Shown here piece by piece: positions 49,150-61,286 of a stretch of DNA of 64,000 nucleotides; position 1 is the first letter of the stretch; each line of letters opens with the position of its first letter. The position numbers and the translations under genes are program-made. Origin of the DNA: Datnioides undecimradiatus (lineage: Eukaryota; Chordata; Actinopteri; Lobotiformes; Datnioididae); assembly GCA_008933995.1 (NCBI GenBank), contig WARS01000030.1:6679304-6743303 (forward strand), given 5' to 3'. The notes under the pieces are model-generated. The model searched no databases, was not told where the DNA came from, and saw nothing but the letters and a program-made list of their open reading frames with translations.

Positions 49150-50189
49150 AAAAAGTGTCATTATTGAAATGTTGTTGACTGAAACTATAAGCGTTTGGAG
49201 CATTTTGTCTCCACGGAAGTGTTCTGGTCCTTTGCAAACTTTACTCAAATACAGTGTTTTCACTGACCTCTAGATGGCACCATATCATAATCTTGTCCTC
49301 AGTCTGTCAGTAGAGGCAACGAACAGGAGTAACATACAGCAAGTTACATGGAGGTTAAAATAAACTCTTAATTTTGTCATACTACTGCCTTAAAATAAGC
49401 TGATTCCTAAACTCAGTGTACACACTTAATTGAAAGTTCAATAACATTCAAAACATAATAAATAATACATTATAGACCAGATACATGCTATGATGAGGAA
49501 ATCAGAGAGGATTTTAGGATTTCATGAGTCACAGCTGATGTTATACTAAAGTACTGAACTCTATGTTTGGGTTTCTATGGCTACACTGCTGAGACAGGGT
49601 CATTAAGGTTCACATCATCTCCTGATGATCATACTGAATGTTTTACATGGACTCAAATTCTATTAGATGTTGTAAATCTGTCCAAAAGTTGTGTTTATGT
49701 TGTAAGAAAAAAGGACAGATTGTAGGCAGCAGCTTGATTAAAGCCAGAGTCTTGCCCAACCAGAAGGTCTGGATGCATGAGGTCTGCTGATTCCACAGGC
49801 CGATAGACACACATGAATAATGGGCTGTCATGCACGCAGCTCCGCCACCTCAATCTCACTACTGGCTAACATCTGCAGGCGACACATCTTTTCTCACGTC
49901 TGCTCCTCAGACTTATTCTCTCCTTTTTCTAAAATATTCATGTTTAGCTGTATTAGAGCCTGAGAAAATGGCCACAGGAGGACATGATGGTGCAGAAGTT
50001 GGCAGTTTATCACTGAACTAATGACAGCTGAGGGTTTATGCAGAGGCGGAGAAATAGTTGATCTTTACGTCCAAGGAAGTATTGGTCCCACTGACTACTT
50101 CATATCTGATCTTAAATGTGGTATCTGTATCCTCCTCTTTGGTATTTCCTTCCCAGTTGCCTCGTTCCCATGGTAGAGTAGCTGAAAAC
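49150..50189 (+). other. Intergenic stretch between ifi30 and pde4c
   Basis: About 1 kb of AT-rich DNA. It must hold the ifi30 3' end and probably the promoter and 5' UTR of the first pde4c exon. No TATA box, CpG cluster or coding frame stands out. Confidence 0.5.
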
Positions 50190-50231
50190 ATGAGGAGAAA
50201 TAACTCATCAAAGTTTTTCGTCTTCTCTGAG
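50190..50231 (+). CDS. pde4c: PDE4D7-like first coding exon
   Basis: Encodes MRRNNSSKFFVFSE and ends in GAG|GTAAGG, phase 0. It pairs with the phase-0 acceptor at 51403. Human PDE4D7 begins with a similar M-K-R-N start and about the same total length before the common exon (90 residues, the same as 14 + 76 here). The exon is short, so on its own it would be weak; the length and phase match with the next exon carries the call. Confidence 0.55.
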
Positions 50232-53200
50232 GTAAGGGTAATTAATGAAGCTTTAAGAACTACTAAAAACAAAATGCTATTTAATTAAGATTGGACTGTG
50301 GTGGAGGGTTTAAACGTATCCTTATTTTCTGACATCTTTTTAGGACTCCGAAACAAAATGTTGACAGCTTGCTATAAACTTAAATAACAAGATGGCAGGT
50401 CATTCGTGTGATTGATTATACATCTGGCTTATGTAATAACACTCGTGTTGTTCCATGCGTTTGACCACTGGCAAGCAATGGATGGGCAGATTAAATTAAT
50501 AAACTAATAAATTAAGTCCTGTCTAATAGCCAGTTCAGGTTAATAAATGTCTGTTATCTGTATGAGATGACACAAATAACGTCTGGGAGTCTGTTCAACA
50601 GCTATATAGCTAAGTTTCATACATAATTTACCAGTAACAAGACAAAGTCAATGTCTTTTTTAATAAGTGAAGCAATTTAACACTGTGCTCTGGTCAGAAG
50701 TGGTCAACAATCAAACCCCAGGAGTGTGTTGACATTGTTTATAGAAAGGTGGGACTCCTAAGCAGATGGAGAGATAAGGTCACGGGATGCAGCAGAAAAC
50801 AAGGACTCTTATCTGTTTTCCCTCAACACTGACGCTGAAAGAGAGATGCCCTAAGAGCTAAATCCCAAACACTGTTACACTGTGAGAACCGCCTATTGTG
50901 TCCAAGGTGATAGTGTGCGGGTCTCAGGACCTGAAATCAGATAAACCTTCCAAAAATAATGCCAGCCGAGTGGGCTTTTTAGTGAGGTTCGTCATATTTT
51001 AGGCAACAGCACAAGAACGGCCCTGTCTGCAGTTTACCTTTAGATCTCAGTGAATGTTGTTTTTGTCATACAATCTCTTCAAGAAGTTCAGCAAAGGCCA
51101 AGCTTGCCCTTTTCTCATTTACTGATTTCTAAATCATCTAGTAATACATATTGTCTTGTCAGTCCAAGACAAACAGTGGCAGACACGGGAGTCACAGACA
51201 CATTAGTAGTTTCATTTTGCTTTTTCTGCAGTGCTGTGTGTTGGTGGAGCAGCTGAACAAATATCACTCTCTTTCAGTGCATCAAATAACAGTTGTTTTT
51301 TTTTTTTGTCAAATACAAATATCTGATCTAATAATGTCAAACCGACTGCTGTTTCCTCTCATCCTCTGTTTTTTTGGTCTTTTTGTTTCTTCTGTCCATC
51401 CAGAGACAGTGGGACTCTTCGGAGCAGGCCTCCTACATCGAGCCGCTCCAGGACCCCAGCGTCAGTTGTGCTGTGAAGAGGCTCTTCTCAGGCACCCTGC
51501 AGCTGCCCAGGCTGTCCTGCAGACCCCCTGTGCAGGACAGACCCGAGGATGGCCCACAGTGTGGCCCCTCAACTCACAGCATCAAGCCCTCCAGGAGCCT
51601 GGGGACTCTGACCAGCTGCATCTCCAGAGCATTGTGAGTTGATGATGCTTTGTGTTGTTGTTGTCAGTGTCTTTCTGCAGGACACCATCTCCTTTATTTT
51701 TATATCATGATCAACAAACCTTTGGAGTAAATAATCAACACAATTTTACCTACCATCACCTAAAATGGGCTGGTATTCAGATTAATTTCCTTGTATAATA
51801 TACATGTAGCATAGAGACACCAGTGGATGCCACATGTTTAACGCTTCTAAACTACATTTTTTAAAACTTAAAAGCGTCACCTCCTCTCAGCTCTTCTTTC
51901 CTTTTTCTGGTTCTCTTCTCTTATTTTTCTGGTGTTTGTGGACACTGTGAAAAGCAGTGAGTTCCTGAAAACAAGGGCCCATTTTCCAGCTTAATGATTA
52001 AAATTAAGCATGGTCAATCAGTAACTAACACCTGTGACTCCAGCATGTTGCAGTCTCATAAGTCAGTGCACATTGCGGAAAGCCTTGCAGCACCGTCCTC
52101 GAGCTTTAAGTTTTGAGTATTCAGCAGAGCTTGATGATGATGATGGTGTTATTATAATTTAGATAGGAAAAGTTGATTTGCTTCTTGAGCATATGATCCA
52201 GCAAAGTATCCTGCTTTAGGCATTGCTCTCCCCTCTGTGATACTGCTGAACAATTATCACCATAAAAGATCACACAAACAAGGCTCTTGTGATTGTTTCT
52301 ACAACAACTTTCAAGCTACGGCTGCAAACATATCTGTAGCATTTCTGCGTCCATGCACTGTACGTGTGAATGTGCTGAATGTGTGCATGTGTGTGTGCGT
52401 TTGTGGGCATGCTTCACTGTTGTTTTCTTTTTCACAGATCCCTTTTTCACAGGGATGCAGTCAGACCTGTTTGATTACGTAGGTAATTGAAGTGCATGTC
52501 AGAGGTGATCAGATATGACAAAGACACAGTTGTGTCATTGATGTTTTCTTGTTTATAACCAACAGCCCTTCAGTGCTGTGGTATTAATCAACAATACACA
52601 CATGCATAGTTAAATTTCACTAAAATTGTCCTGGCCATGAGACTTTTAATGCCTGAGGAAAGATTTTTAGACATTTTGCAAACGTTTTGGATTTTGCTGC
52701 TGTGAAATTCTGAAATACTATATGATCCAAGCAGACGCACACGAGTTTAGCTTTTCTTGGTAACAACTCAACACAAATTCTTACAAGTAAGTAAAGCATT
52801 TTCCCTGCACCAACTCATCTCCTGTAGTACACTGCAACACAGAATTATTTTACTCGGATGATGGCCCCAGGGAGAAAAATTCAGAGTTTACCAGGAAGAC
52901 ATTAAAAACTGAATGAATAGTGCAGTCCAATGGATATCAGTGAAAACGTGTGTGGTCGCATGATTCGGTTTTTAAAACTATGTAATCTATGAAAATATGT
53001 AAAATAGGTTCACATTCATTATTCCAGCAGGTATAAAGCCACACTGCAGTAGCACCTATGATGTTGAAACGCCTATAGCTGTGTTCCTTCTCTGTGTGAA
53101 GGGGGCCATGTGCTTGCCTGTTTACAAGCTGGTAGTGCAATTTTGATGCGGCGCCAGAGAAGCTGTTTATGGAGCAGCGTTCAAAGCTACAGGGTGTTTT

Positions 53201-56200
53201 AGAAATGACACACAACAGGAAAAATCTAATGGGAACTGAACTGAATTTGTTGATTGTGATATCGCTAAATTGATATTGCTATAGTCAAAGTTAAAATGAA
53301 ACTGGCAATTACTGTCTCTAAAATAGTCACGTGATGCAGGCTGAGAGGGAGATACAGAGGTCAGTGGAAGCTTGTTTTCAAAGACACAGCTATCTGAAAG
53401 TTGACCACAGACCGTTTTAAAACAAATACAGGCAATGTCTACAATCATGCAGTCAGACACACTCCTATACGGAAAAAGGAAGATTCCCAAATGGGGAACC
53501 GTTGTCAGCCTCGATAAGATGGAATGGTTTATTCTTCTGGAGCTTTTCTCCAGGTCTCTCATTAGCAGTTCCACCTTAGATTTCCATTCAAACAGAAAAA
53601 AATGAAATTACCTTACAAAAGGAGGATAGGAGGTAGACGGAAACTCAGGTGATGGATCCAGGGGGGAGCAGAAGCTGTCTCAAAATCAAAGGTTTAACAG
53701 AGTTTCCTGAATCGAAAGTATTACAGTGCCATTAAAAAAGTAGAGACTACAGAGACCATTAGGATGCTGTCTACATGACTTGATATGGGCACCATGGAAT
53801 ATGTTATATCATACAAACTAATGCCATCTCACATTGCCAGAACTACCTCTTGTTGAACTTGATCAACCCTGCTCCAGGACCTGTGGGAGTCCCACCGCAG
53901 GAATGTACACGCTGGTCTTCCTAAGTAAAACTGGGAACGAGACAGCCCTCACCTCTGCCTCTGTCACCCACATGACTGGAATGATGATGTGCTTCGGGGC
54001 CAGGATTAGTTTGCGTCCAAGATTATTTCTCAGATGTGTTTAACTTGAGTGAGAGAGCATCTTTACCGCCTGGGCATTGGAACAAGACAACACAAAAGTG
54101 GTTAAAAATGTCCTCTGGCCTTGGCACAAGTTTAACTGCTTCATACTCAGGATGTACTATAGTAATACAAATATGTCCAAAAAGGATTGATATGCAGTGA
54201 CTTCGGTTAATGAAAGATTTTAGCAAAGAACAAAGAAGATTAAACATGTATTAAATGTTTTTTTGCCACTGTGGTGGCTATGTTGATTTATTGCCTCTCT
54301 TGATATAGAAAATAGCTACTTATTGATTCATTGAGCAGACATTAAGCAACATCACCGTTCACTTTGAATTGTGTTTCTGTCCACCTGAGGAATGTTAAAT
54401 CCAATAAAAAGTCTATTTTTAGCTCAGATTTAGTCTCCACCTACCCCTGACAATAATATCTGGTTCTTGAGCTGTTAATTGCTGTAATACATTCACTAGC
54501 AAACTTTGTGTGTTTAGTGTATGGTGCCTAGCTCATAGCGTGCCCGGATAAAGGTATTGATGACAGAACCCAAACATCCAGATTGTGGGCCTTGAAACCG
54601 AAACAGCGAGCTGAAAGATGCTGAACTGCAGAGTCATGTGGTAATTCTTTTTGAGTTTCACAGTAATTTGACCTGTGGTTAATACATAAATATTGATAAG
54701 TGCAGCTTTAAAACAGGTTTGATTTTTATTGCCTCTTTCTGCCTTAAAGTACAAAACTTGTGTAATTTGTAGATCCAAAGGAAGCTGTACAGTACAGTAC
54801 AGTAGGCAGTGACCTTTAATAGCACCTTACATGTGTTACTATGTGTAATGGATGTGTTAGTGAAGGCTGAGGTGTTGAACCGGGTAATGTGGAGGACCAA
54901 AAGTGTTTTGTGTAGTCCTTAAATACACCTTCTAGTGACATGCCTTTGACTTTAAACTGGCAAATAAAAGCTTAACTGTGCGGGGCCACGTTTGGACAAG
55001 AGTTCAACTAAAGAGTTATAGTACAGTACTGTTGCTCTCAAATCCATACAGTGCAGTCAGTATGAGTGTATATCCATAAAAAGCCTTTAACCGAAGAATC
55101 TTTCTTCCCTGCTCTTCCTACCATCTGTTGGTCATAGGTTCAGTCCTGTGTCAGATGTTCCAGCTCCCTAGGTTATTTCAGTTACTCTAGACAGCACCGG
55201 TGTTTAGCTGTGAGTCCTTAATCACAGGAGGACCTTTCCTCACTCTGCAGTGATAAACAAAGAGATTGGGTGGGGGTGAAGATGATGTTGCCTCTGGTCA
55301 CAGATAGAGAGCGCCATCGTGACAGCACCCCATGCTCTCTATAGCTTTTATCTACCTCTGCTTTTTATAGTCAGAAGCCCTTCATGTGACTCTTCTTGGT
55401 ACGCTTGGAGCATGTGAAAGGCAAAGAGGCTGTCTCTGAGGAAATAGGCAACTTCACAACAAATAGCACCTCGGGGACCAGGGGAAAAAGCCTGAGTATG
55501 CAAAGTCAGTCGGAGTGAGAGTGAGAAGGGCGAGCTGGAGGGCCGAGCCAAGCGACGGCTCAATGTTTATACAGTGGAGGAAGTAATTATGGAGCTCAGT
55601 TTGAAGTTGATGAACAATATTCTCCATGAGATTAGGAGTGAGGGAAGGGGGGGAAGCAGAGACTTGGAAAGAGGGAGAGAGAAGCAGAAGGAGGTGATCT
55701 GTCATGCTTCTCCTCCCTGTAAATCAGACGTCCATATTTAGTTGGAGAGAGGGAAGGCCTAACAGTAATGTAAACAAAGCCTGGGAGAGGGAGGGAGGTA
55801 GGGAGAGTACATCAGCGTTAATGTTTGAGTCCATTGCCCGCACGCCAGTCAGCATGATCCAAAGGAGCAGAGAAGAAAGGGGCTGATAGGTTTCAAATAA
55901 AGATAAAAAATCCGACAGGGAGGTGGCTTTTTGAGGTGATTTGGTGCTTTTTTTTGGATTTTGACAGGCCCAGGTTTTGTTCAAGTATAAGGAAGCAGGG
56001 ATTGGACCAGAAGCACCAGACTCACCTGTGCTGGGAAAATCAACAGACAGACAGCCACAGGAACTAACCAACGTGCCATTTGTCATGTCACAAACAAGTA
56101 TTATAAAGTTTGTTTGAAAAAGCTGACAGAAACTGTTTCTTGGACCAAAGTTACCAAAGGTGCGGCATACAAAGGGACCAACTACCTGACCCCAACCATT

Positions 56201-59200
56201 GTTTGTCCATTATGAGTGAGCTCTGCTCCGAGAGCTCTGAGGAAGAGCAGGCTGAAGTTGTGGGGAGGCCACAGGACCTGAGGGTGACCAGGCTGCCCAT
56301 CATTCAGCTCATGCCCAGGTCTAAAGCGGGCTCTCCTGGAGGATCTCCAAAGATCTCGCCGAAGGATTCCCCACGTGGGTCTCCTCGAAACTCCCCGCTG
56401 CTGTTCAGAAAGCTGCTGATGAACCGCAGCATCAACCTCCAGAGGCGCCGCTTCACTCTGGCCCACACGCCCAGGTAGAGTCTGTCAATCTAAGACCAAG
56501 ATGGCAAAAATGACACGTGAACCACACGTAGCTATAGTTACACAGACACGTTTCTCTTTATTCAAAGTGGAAAATTATTTTCACTTGCCTCTGCACCTGC
56601 GCTGGATTACACAAGCAGTTGTAGTGATTTACCTAAACTGGTATCCCAGTACGAAAGTACAGTGGACAGACTTGCACTGTGACCAGGGTTTTTTATTAGC
56701 ACCTCAGGCAATTCTTTACCAGTCATCTCCACTGGTGTGTTTCTGTGAGTCTGTGGGGGGTTTTTTTTATAGCAGGAGAGGTTTTGTGTCCCGTGGCCGA
56801 GGGTAACTCTTCTCAGCTGCAGATGTTGATTTATTTTTGGGTTGGCAGCAGCCTTTCACACTAGGGAAAAGGTTGCCCTTAAGCTTATGTTATGAAATTG
56901 ATCCCGACCACAAGATGCTCATGTATCGCTGCGTTTCAGTTAAGCGCTCTGTTCTATACCCGAATCAAATCAGCTGTTGTTGCAGGGAAAGAAAATCTCA
57001 TAATGTGAGTATTTTAAAAAAGTGCTGTTTCATCCTCTATGAATGGACCAGCTGATATCTGAGAATATTACACAGCAGATTCGGGACGGCTGTTATCAGT
57101 ACATTTTGATTTTTCCTTCCTTCATGCCTGGTTAAAACTTTTAACATATCTGTAGCTGCAAAACACATTTTATTCACACAGTAACCCCTGTTGGATTTTG
57201 CTGAGTAGTATTGTCAGTATTCAGAGCTGGGTGTTGAAAGCTGCTCAGCTTCAGTGCTTAATTTCCTACAGGTGAATGTGTTTTTCCAAAGCTTTTGTTT
57301 TCCTACTGAGCGGCATCATCCCAGTAAACACACAGCTCAGTGACATCCTCGCCGTCACTGCATCAGCAGTTTGCTGTTCCACTTTTGTGTCGAGCAAGTG
57401 CTTTAATCTGTCGGTGCTAAAAAAAAAAATCCCTTTTTTTAATAGCAACACAAAAAGGAAGCAAGCCTCCAGCCTGTAACAGGATGTTTCCTGCTTGGCT
57501 TGAAACACATTTGATTTATTCATCATTTTTCATCCGTTATAGCGGTCATAAGTCTTGTTTGTAAAGAGTCCAGCTGCCTTGCTGTCAGGCAGCTTTGCTC
57601 TGGTACCTGTTGATAACTTTAGTTTTATGAGTTATTGCATGAGGCCTGGCCCGTGATTCCAATGCAAATTAAGCATTTACTTGGTTGGCAATGTCAAGGC
57701 AAGAGTCGTGTGATGAATTCAACCATACTTGACCTGAACTTGATGAGGGAGGAAGAATAAACAGGTGTGGATGGATATACAAACATACGGATATTTGTTC
57801 TTTTCTTGTTCCACTGGGGACAGTACATTTCCTCGTTGGTGTGTCAAACACTCCTGGAGGTTTACTTCAGAGGAAGAACCTGTTGTGGAAAATTGTAAAG
57901 TGCTGTAAAACCAATTGTTTTGCTCACATGGTCTTCTATCTCTTTGTCAATGTTTACCCTTCACTCCTCAACATATACACACACAGATGTAGGCACCCAC
58001 CAATCCTGGGCTGTTACTAGGTGTCTTCAACTTGTTGCAGCGATGTTTGGTGACATCCGTCTCAGTGGACTCTAATTAAAAGCCTAAGAGTAACTTGAGT
58101 GTCCGCTGTAAAATCCTGCTTTATTTTTATTGGCAAGAAATGTGTATTAAACATTCCTAAAGAAGATAGTGCCTACTAGAAAACTCAAACAGTGTTTACA
58201 AGTTCATTCACCCTTATAAACATGCAGTGGTGGGGAGTGGTGTCCTTTTCCTCCAGGGGTTTAATAGTCTTGGATTTGAGATTGGCAGGCGCATGTCTTT
58301 TCCAAGGTTTACTGTAATGCTCCAGCCAAACTGTTTCATTAATTTCAGTGTGTCTGTTGAAAATCTAAATATTAGAGGGCGAGAGTCAAGTCAGGGGAAT
58401 TTCAAGGTTCAATCTGGAAAGTCAGATGCTCGCAGTCCAACACAGACATTCAACATGTCACTGCTTTTACACTGTACAGCTCCGAGATCAGGTCATTGGA
58501 AGTGTCCCTCTGCAGGGTATGCGCAGTGTCCCATAATGTCAGAGCTGAAATAAATGGATGGAGATGAGTTATTGCAGGATGGCTGGCAAGTAGGAGGAAT
58601 TAAACAAACTGGGGGTCCAGCGGAAAATAAATGTCGCAGGCAGCTCAAATATAGAACATAACTGCAAAGTTATTTTCACTTAGTGTCGAAGTTGATTAAG
58701 CCTCTTTTTCCACTCCACAGACACTGTGTCAAATGGCTTTTTTTCTGTGAAAAACCTTACATGAAAATTGTTTTTTTTTCAAGCCAGCTCTGGGCTGACG
58801 GCCAGTTTTGTTTCCATTATGTCTTTCATTGATAAATGTAGAACATTTTCTGGGCTGATGGAATATAAACAAACACAATAATTATTACTTCATACGATGG
58901 GTGTCTCCATCTCGTTGGTTCTGTGGTTGACCAGGAGTATTTTTTTTTATGGTGAATGCAGCAAAGTTAACATTAGCAGCTAAACTCAGCTCACTGAATA
59001 TTGGTTATGTACCAGACCTGCACAGACTGTACATACAACACAGTACAGCGTGTGTTATAATGTTTTGCAACACATATTATCATATATGACAATACAACAA
59101 CTGAAAAAAGCAAAAAAAACCATTGATTTGTGTTATGTCATCTAAAATCATCAAACTTGAGCTTGTTGATTAAAAGGTTTATAGGCTTTTAAAGGCTAAA

Positions 59201-61229
59201 TGTGATCATCCCAATACACAATACTGTTTTACTCATTTTAAGATAAGTAATTGTAGAGCAGTTTATGTATTAAAAAAGTGTGAAAAGAACTAAACTCTCA
59301 GATTGCTGGTCCCACTCTGTCTCAGGTGTACATTACAGTTCAAGTAGTAAGACCAAAAAAAAAACCCCAAAACAAAACAAAAGGTGTATGTTCAGGGTGT
59401 TCATGTATTTCTCCAGATGACCTTGCATTTCCTGTTCTTTTCCACTAGAGGCTGCTGTATTGTGACATGTGGGCATGAAGCACCAGGCGGACGTGTTTCT
59501 GTGCCTCTGATGGGTAGATAGAGAAGGGGAAAGTGCTGGTATCCTTTGGCTGGTGTGTGACTCTAATGTTTCTGGCCCTGGAAGTATTTGTGGCTGTTGA
59601 TAAAATATTGTGTTTGACTTAATTTATCTATTTATAAAGATAACGCGCATTAATCAATATCTCTGTAAATCTGCCAGAGTTAACCAGCTGGCTCATTTTC
59701 AGCTTAAGTCCTTTGGCCAGATGTGTTGAAACCAATGAAGTGAGACAGTAGACGACAAGACGCCACAAAGACTGCAAAAGCAACAAAACAATCGTTCTCA
59801 AGTCAGTACAGAAGCAGCACAGAGAACCAGGAGGCAACAAAACATTAATACAGTAATATAGCAACAGTATTCAGTATTCACATGCAGTTATGCAAGCAAG
59901 CAAGAAGAAACAAAACAAAGCCAAGAGATACTGGCTATGCCATTTTTGTCACATGCAGACATGCAGAACATGACTAAGCCATACTTTTGAATGTAAATAA
60001 ACAAATACTTTGTGTATACCTAGGCTATTCACAGCTGACCATCTGAGAACAGACAATACATGGGACAGGTTTGCAGCAGGTCGGCCCGTAGTAGCTATAA
60101 CATTAAAGCAAAGCATTAAATCAAACTGTCCAGCATTGAGACTTAGTACGAAGGCACTGGTAGGTAGAGGAGCCTTGTCATGTGGGGTGTCGAACATAAG
60201 GCAGGTGTCAAGTATTTCATTGGATTTTCCCAAGTGTGTTGTATTTGTGAAGACTGTTGCAGTGATGGTGACTTTTGAGTTTTCGGTCTTTGAGATCCTG
60301 TTTGTACACAGAGAGAGTTAAGTTAAGTTTGGCAAGTTGTGATCAGACAGACGTGTAGCCGTGTAGAAACTCCAAACATTTAAAGAATATATACCTTCCA
60401 GTCACACATGTGTGTAACCAAAAGAGAAAAGTATTTAAAAGATGGGTATTTGTGGAAAAATGATTAAATGCTCCTGACGTGCGACACTGTATGGAAACAA
60501 GAAGTGTTTCAAGTGTAAATGAAACATTTGATATCTGAATTATATTGTTTTTAGCTACAGTAGGTTTAATTAGCCATTGTTGGAAGAAAACAACAGAAAA
60601 ACAGGTGACTCTAAACATTTGCCTATCAATGTACATCTACTTGTACATACATTACTGTCAAATACCACCTAAAATCTTTCTTTCTGCTTTTTTCGTGTGA
60701 CTGTTTAACTGTTAAAATGCATTTTTAGACTCATCGGGACAGTAACAAACCCTCAGGTGCATTGTAACGCACACATCCTGTCTATTTCTCCCTCACATTG
60801 TGAACAATTCGATGTTTCCATCATCCCTTGCTTTACTTATCAGCCCAAGTCTCTGCAGTGTTTTTACAGTCATGTACTTGGTGTCAGCATATATGTGAAG
60901 AGGAAGGGGATATTGTGTGAATCAGATGGATTATGTCACGGCATGGGAGGAGAACTCGATATTAAAACAGGAAAATTTAAAAAGAAGCGCACACACACAG
61001 TATTGAAGTATTGATCGACCACTGCACTGTTGTCGCTGCTGGCATGGAGGCAGGCTGGTTACACGAAAACAGGAACTGTACACACTCTCATAGAAAAAAA
61101 ATAGAATTGGTAAAAACTTGTGCGAGCTTAAAGCACTCCTAAGACACTTTTTTCTCCCTTCACCTCATCTCTACTCATCTCACTCAAACCCACACTGGTC
61201 TTCTTTCTCATGCAATGACTGTCAGTCTC

Positions 61230-61286
<57 letters not shown>

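Noticed and set aside
52440..52484. Exon-like stretch between TTTTCACAG and GTAATT reading PFFTGMQSDLFDYV
   Set aside because: Splice-like edges exist, but no PDE4 N-terminus known to me contains this sequence and the phase does not link the flanking pde4c exons. It also forms a small stem (ATCCCT/AGGGAT).
53834..54043. 69-codon frame
   Set aside because: No recognised family and no splice sites that fit pde4c.
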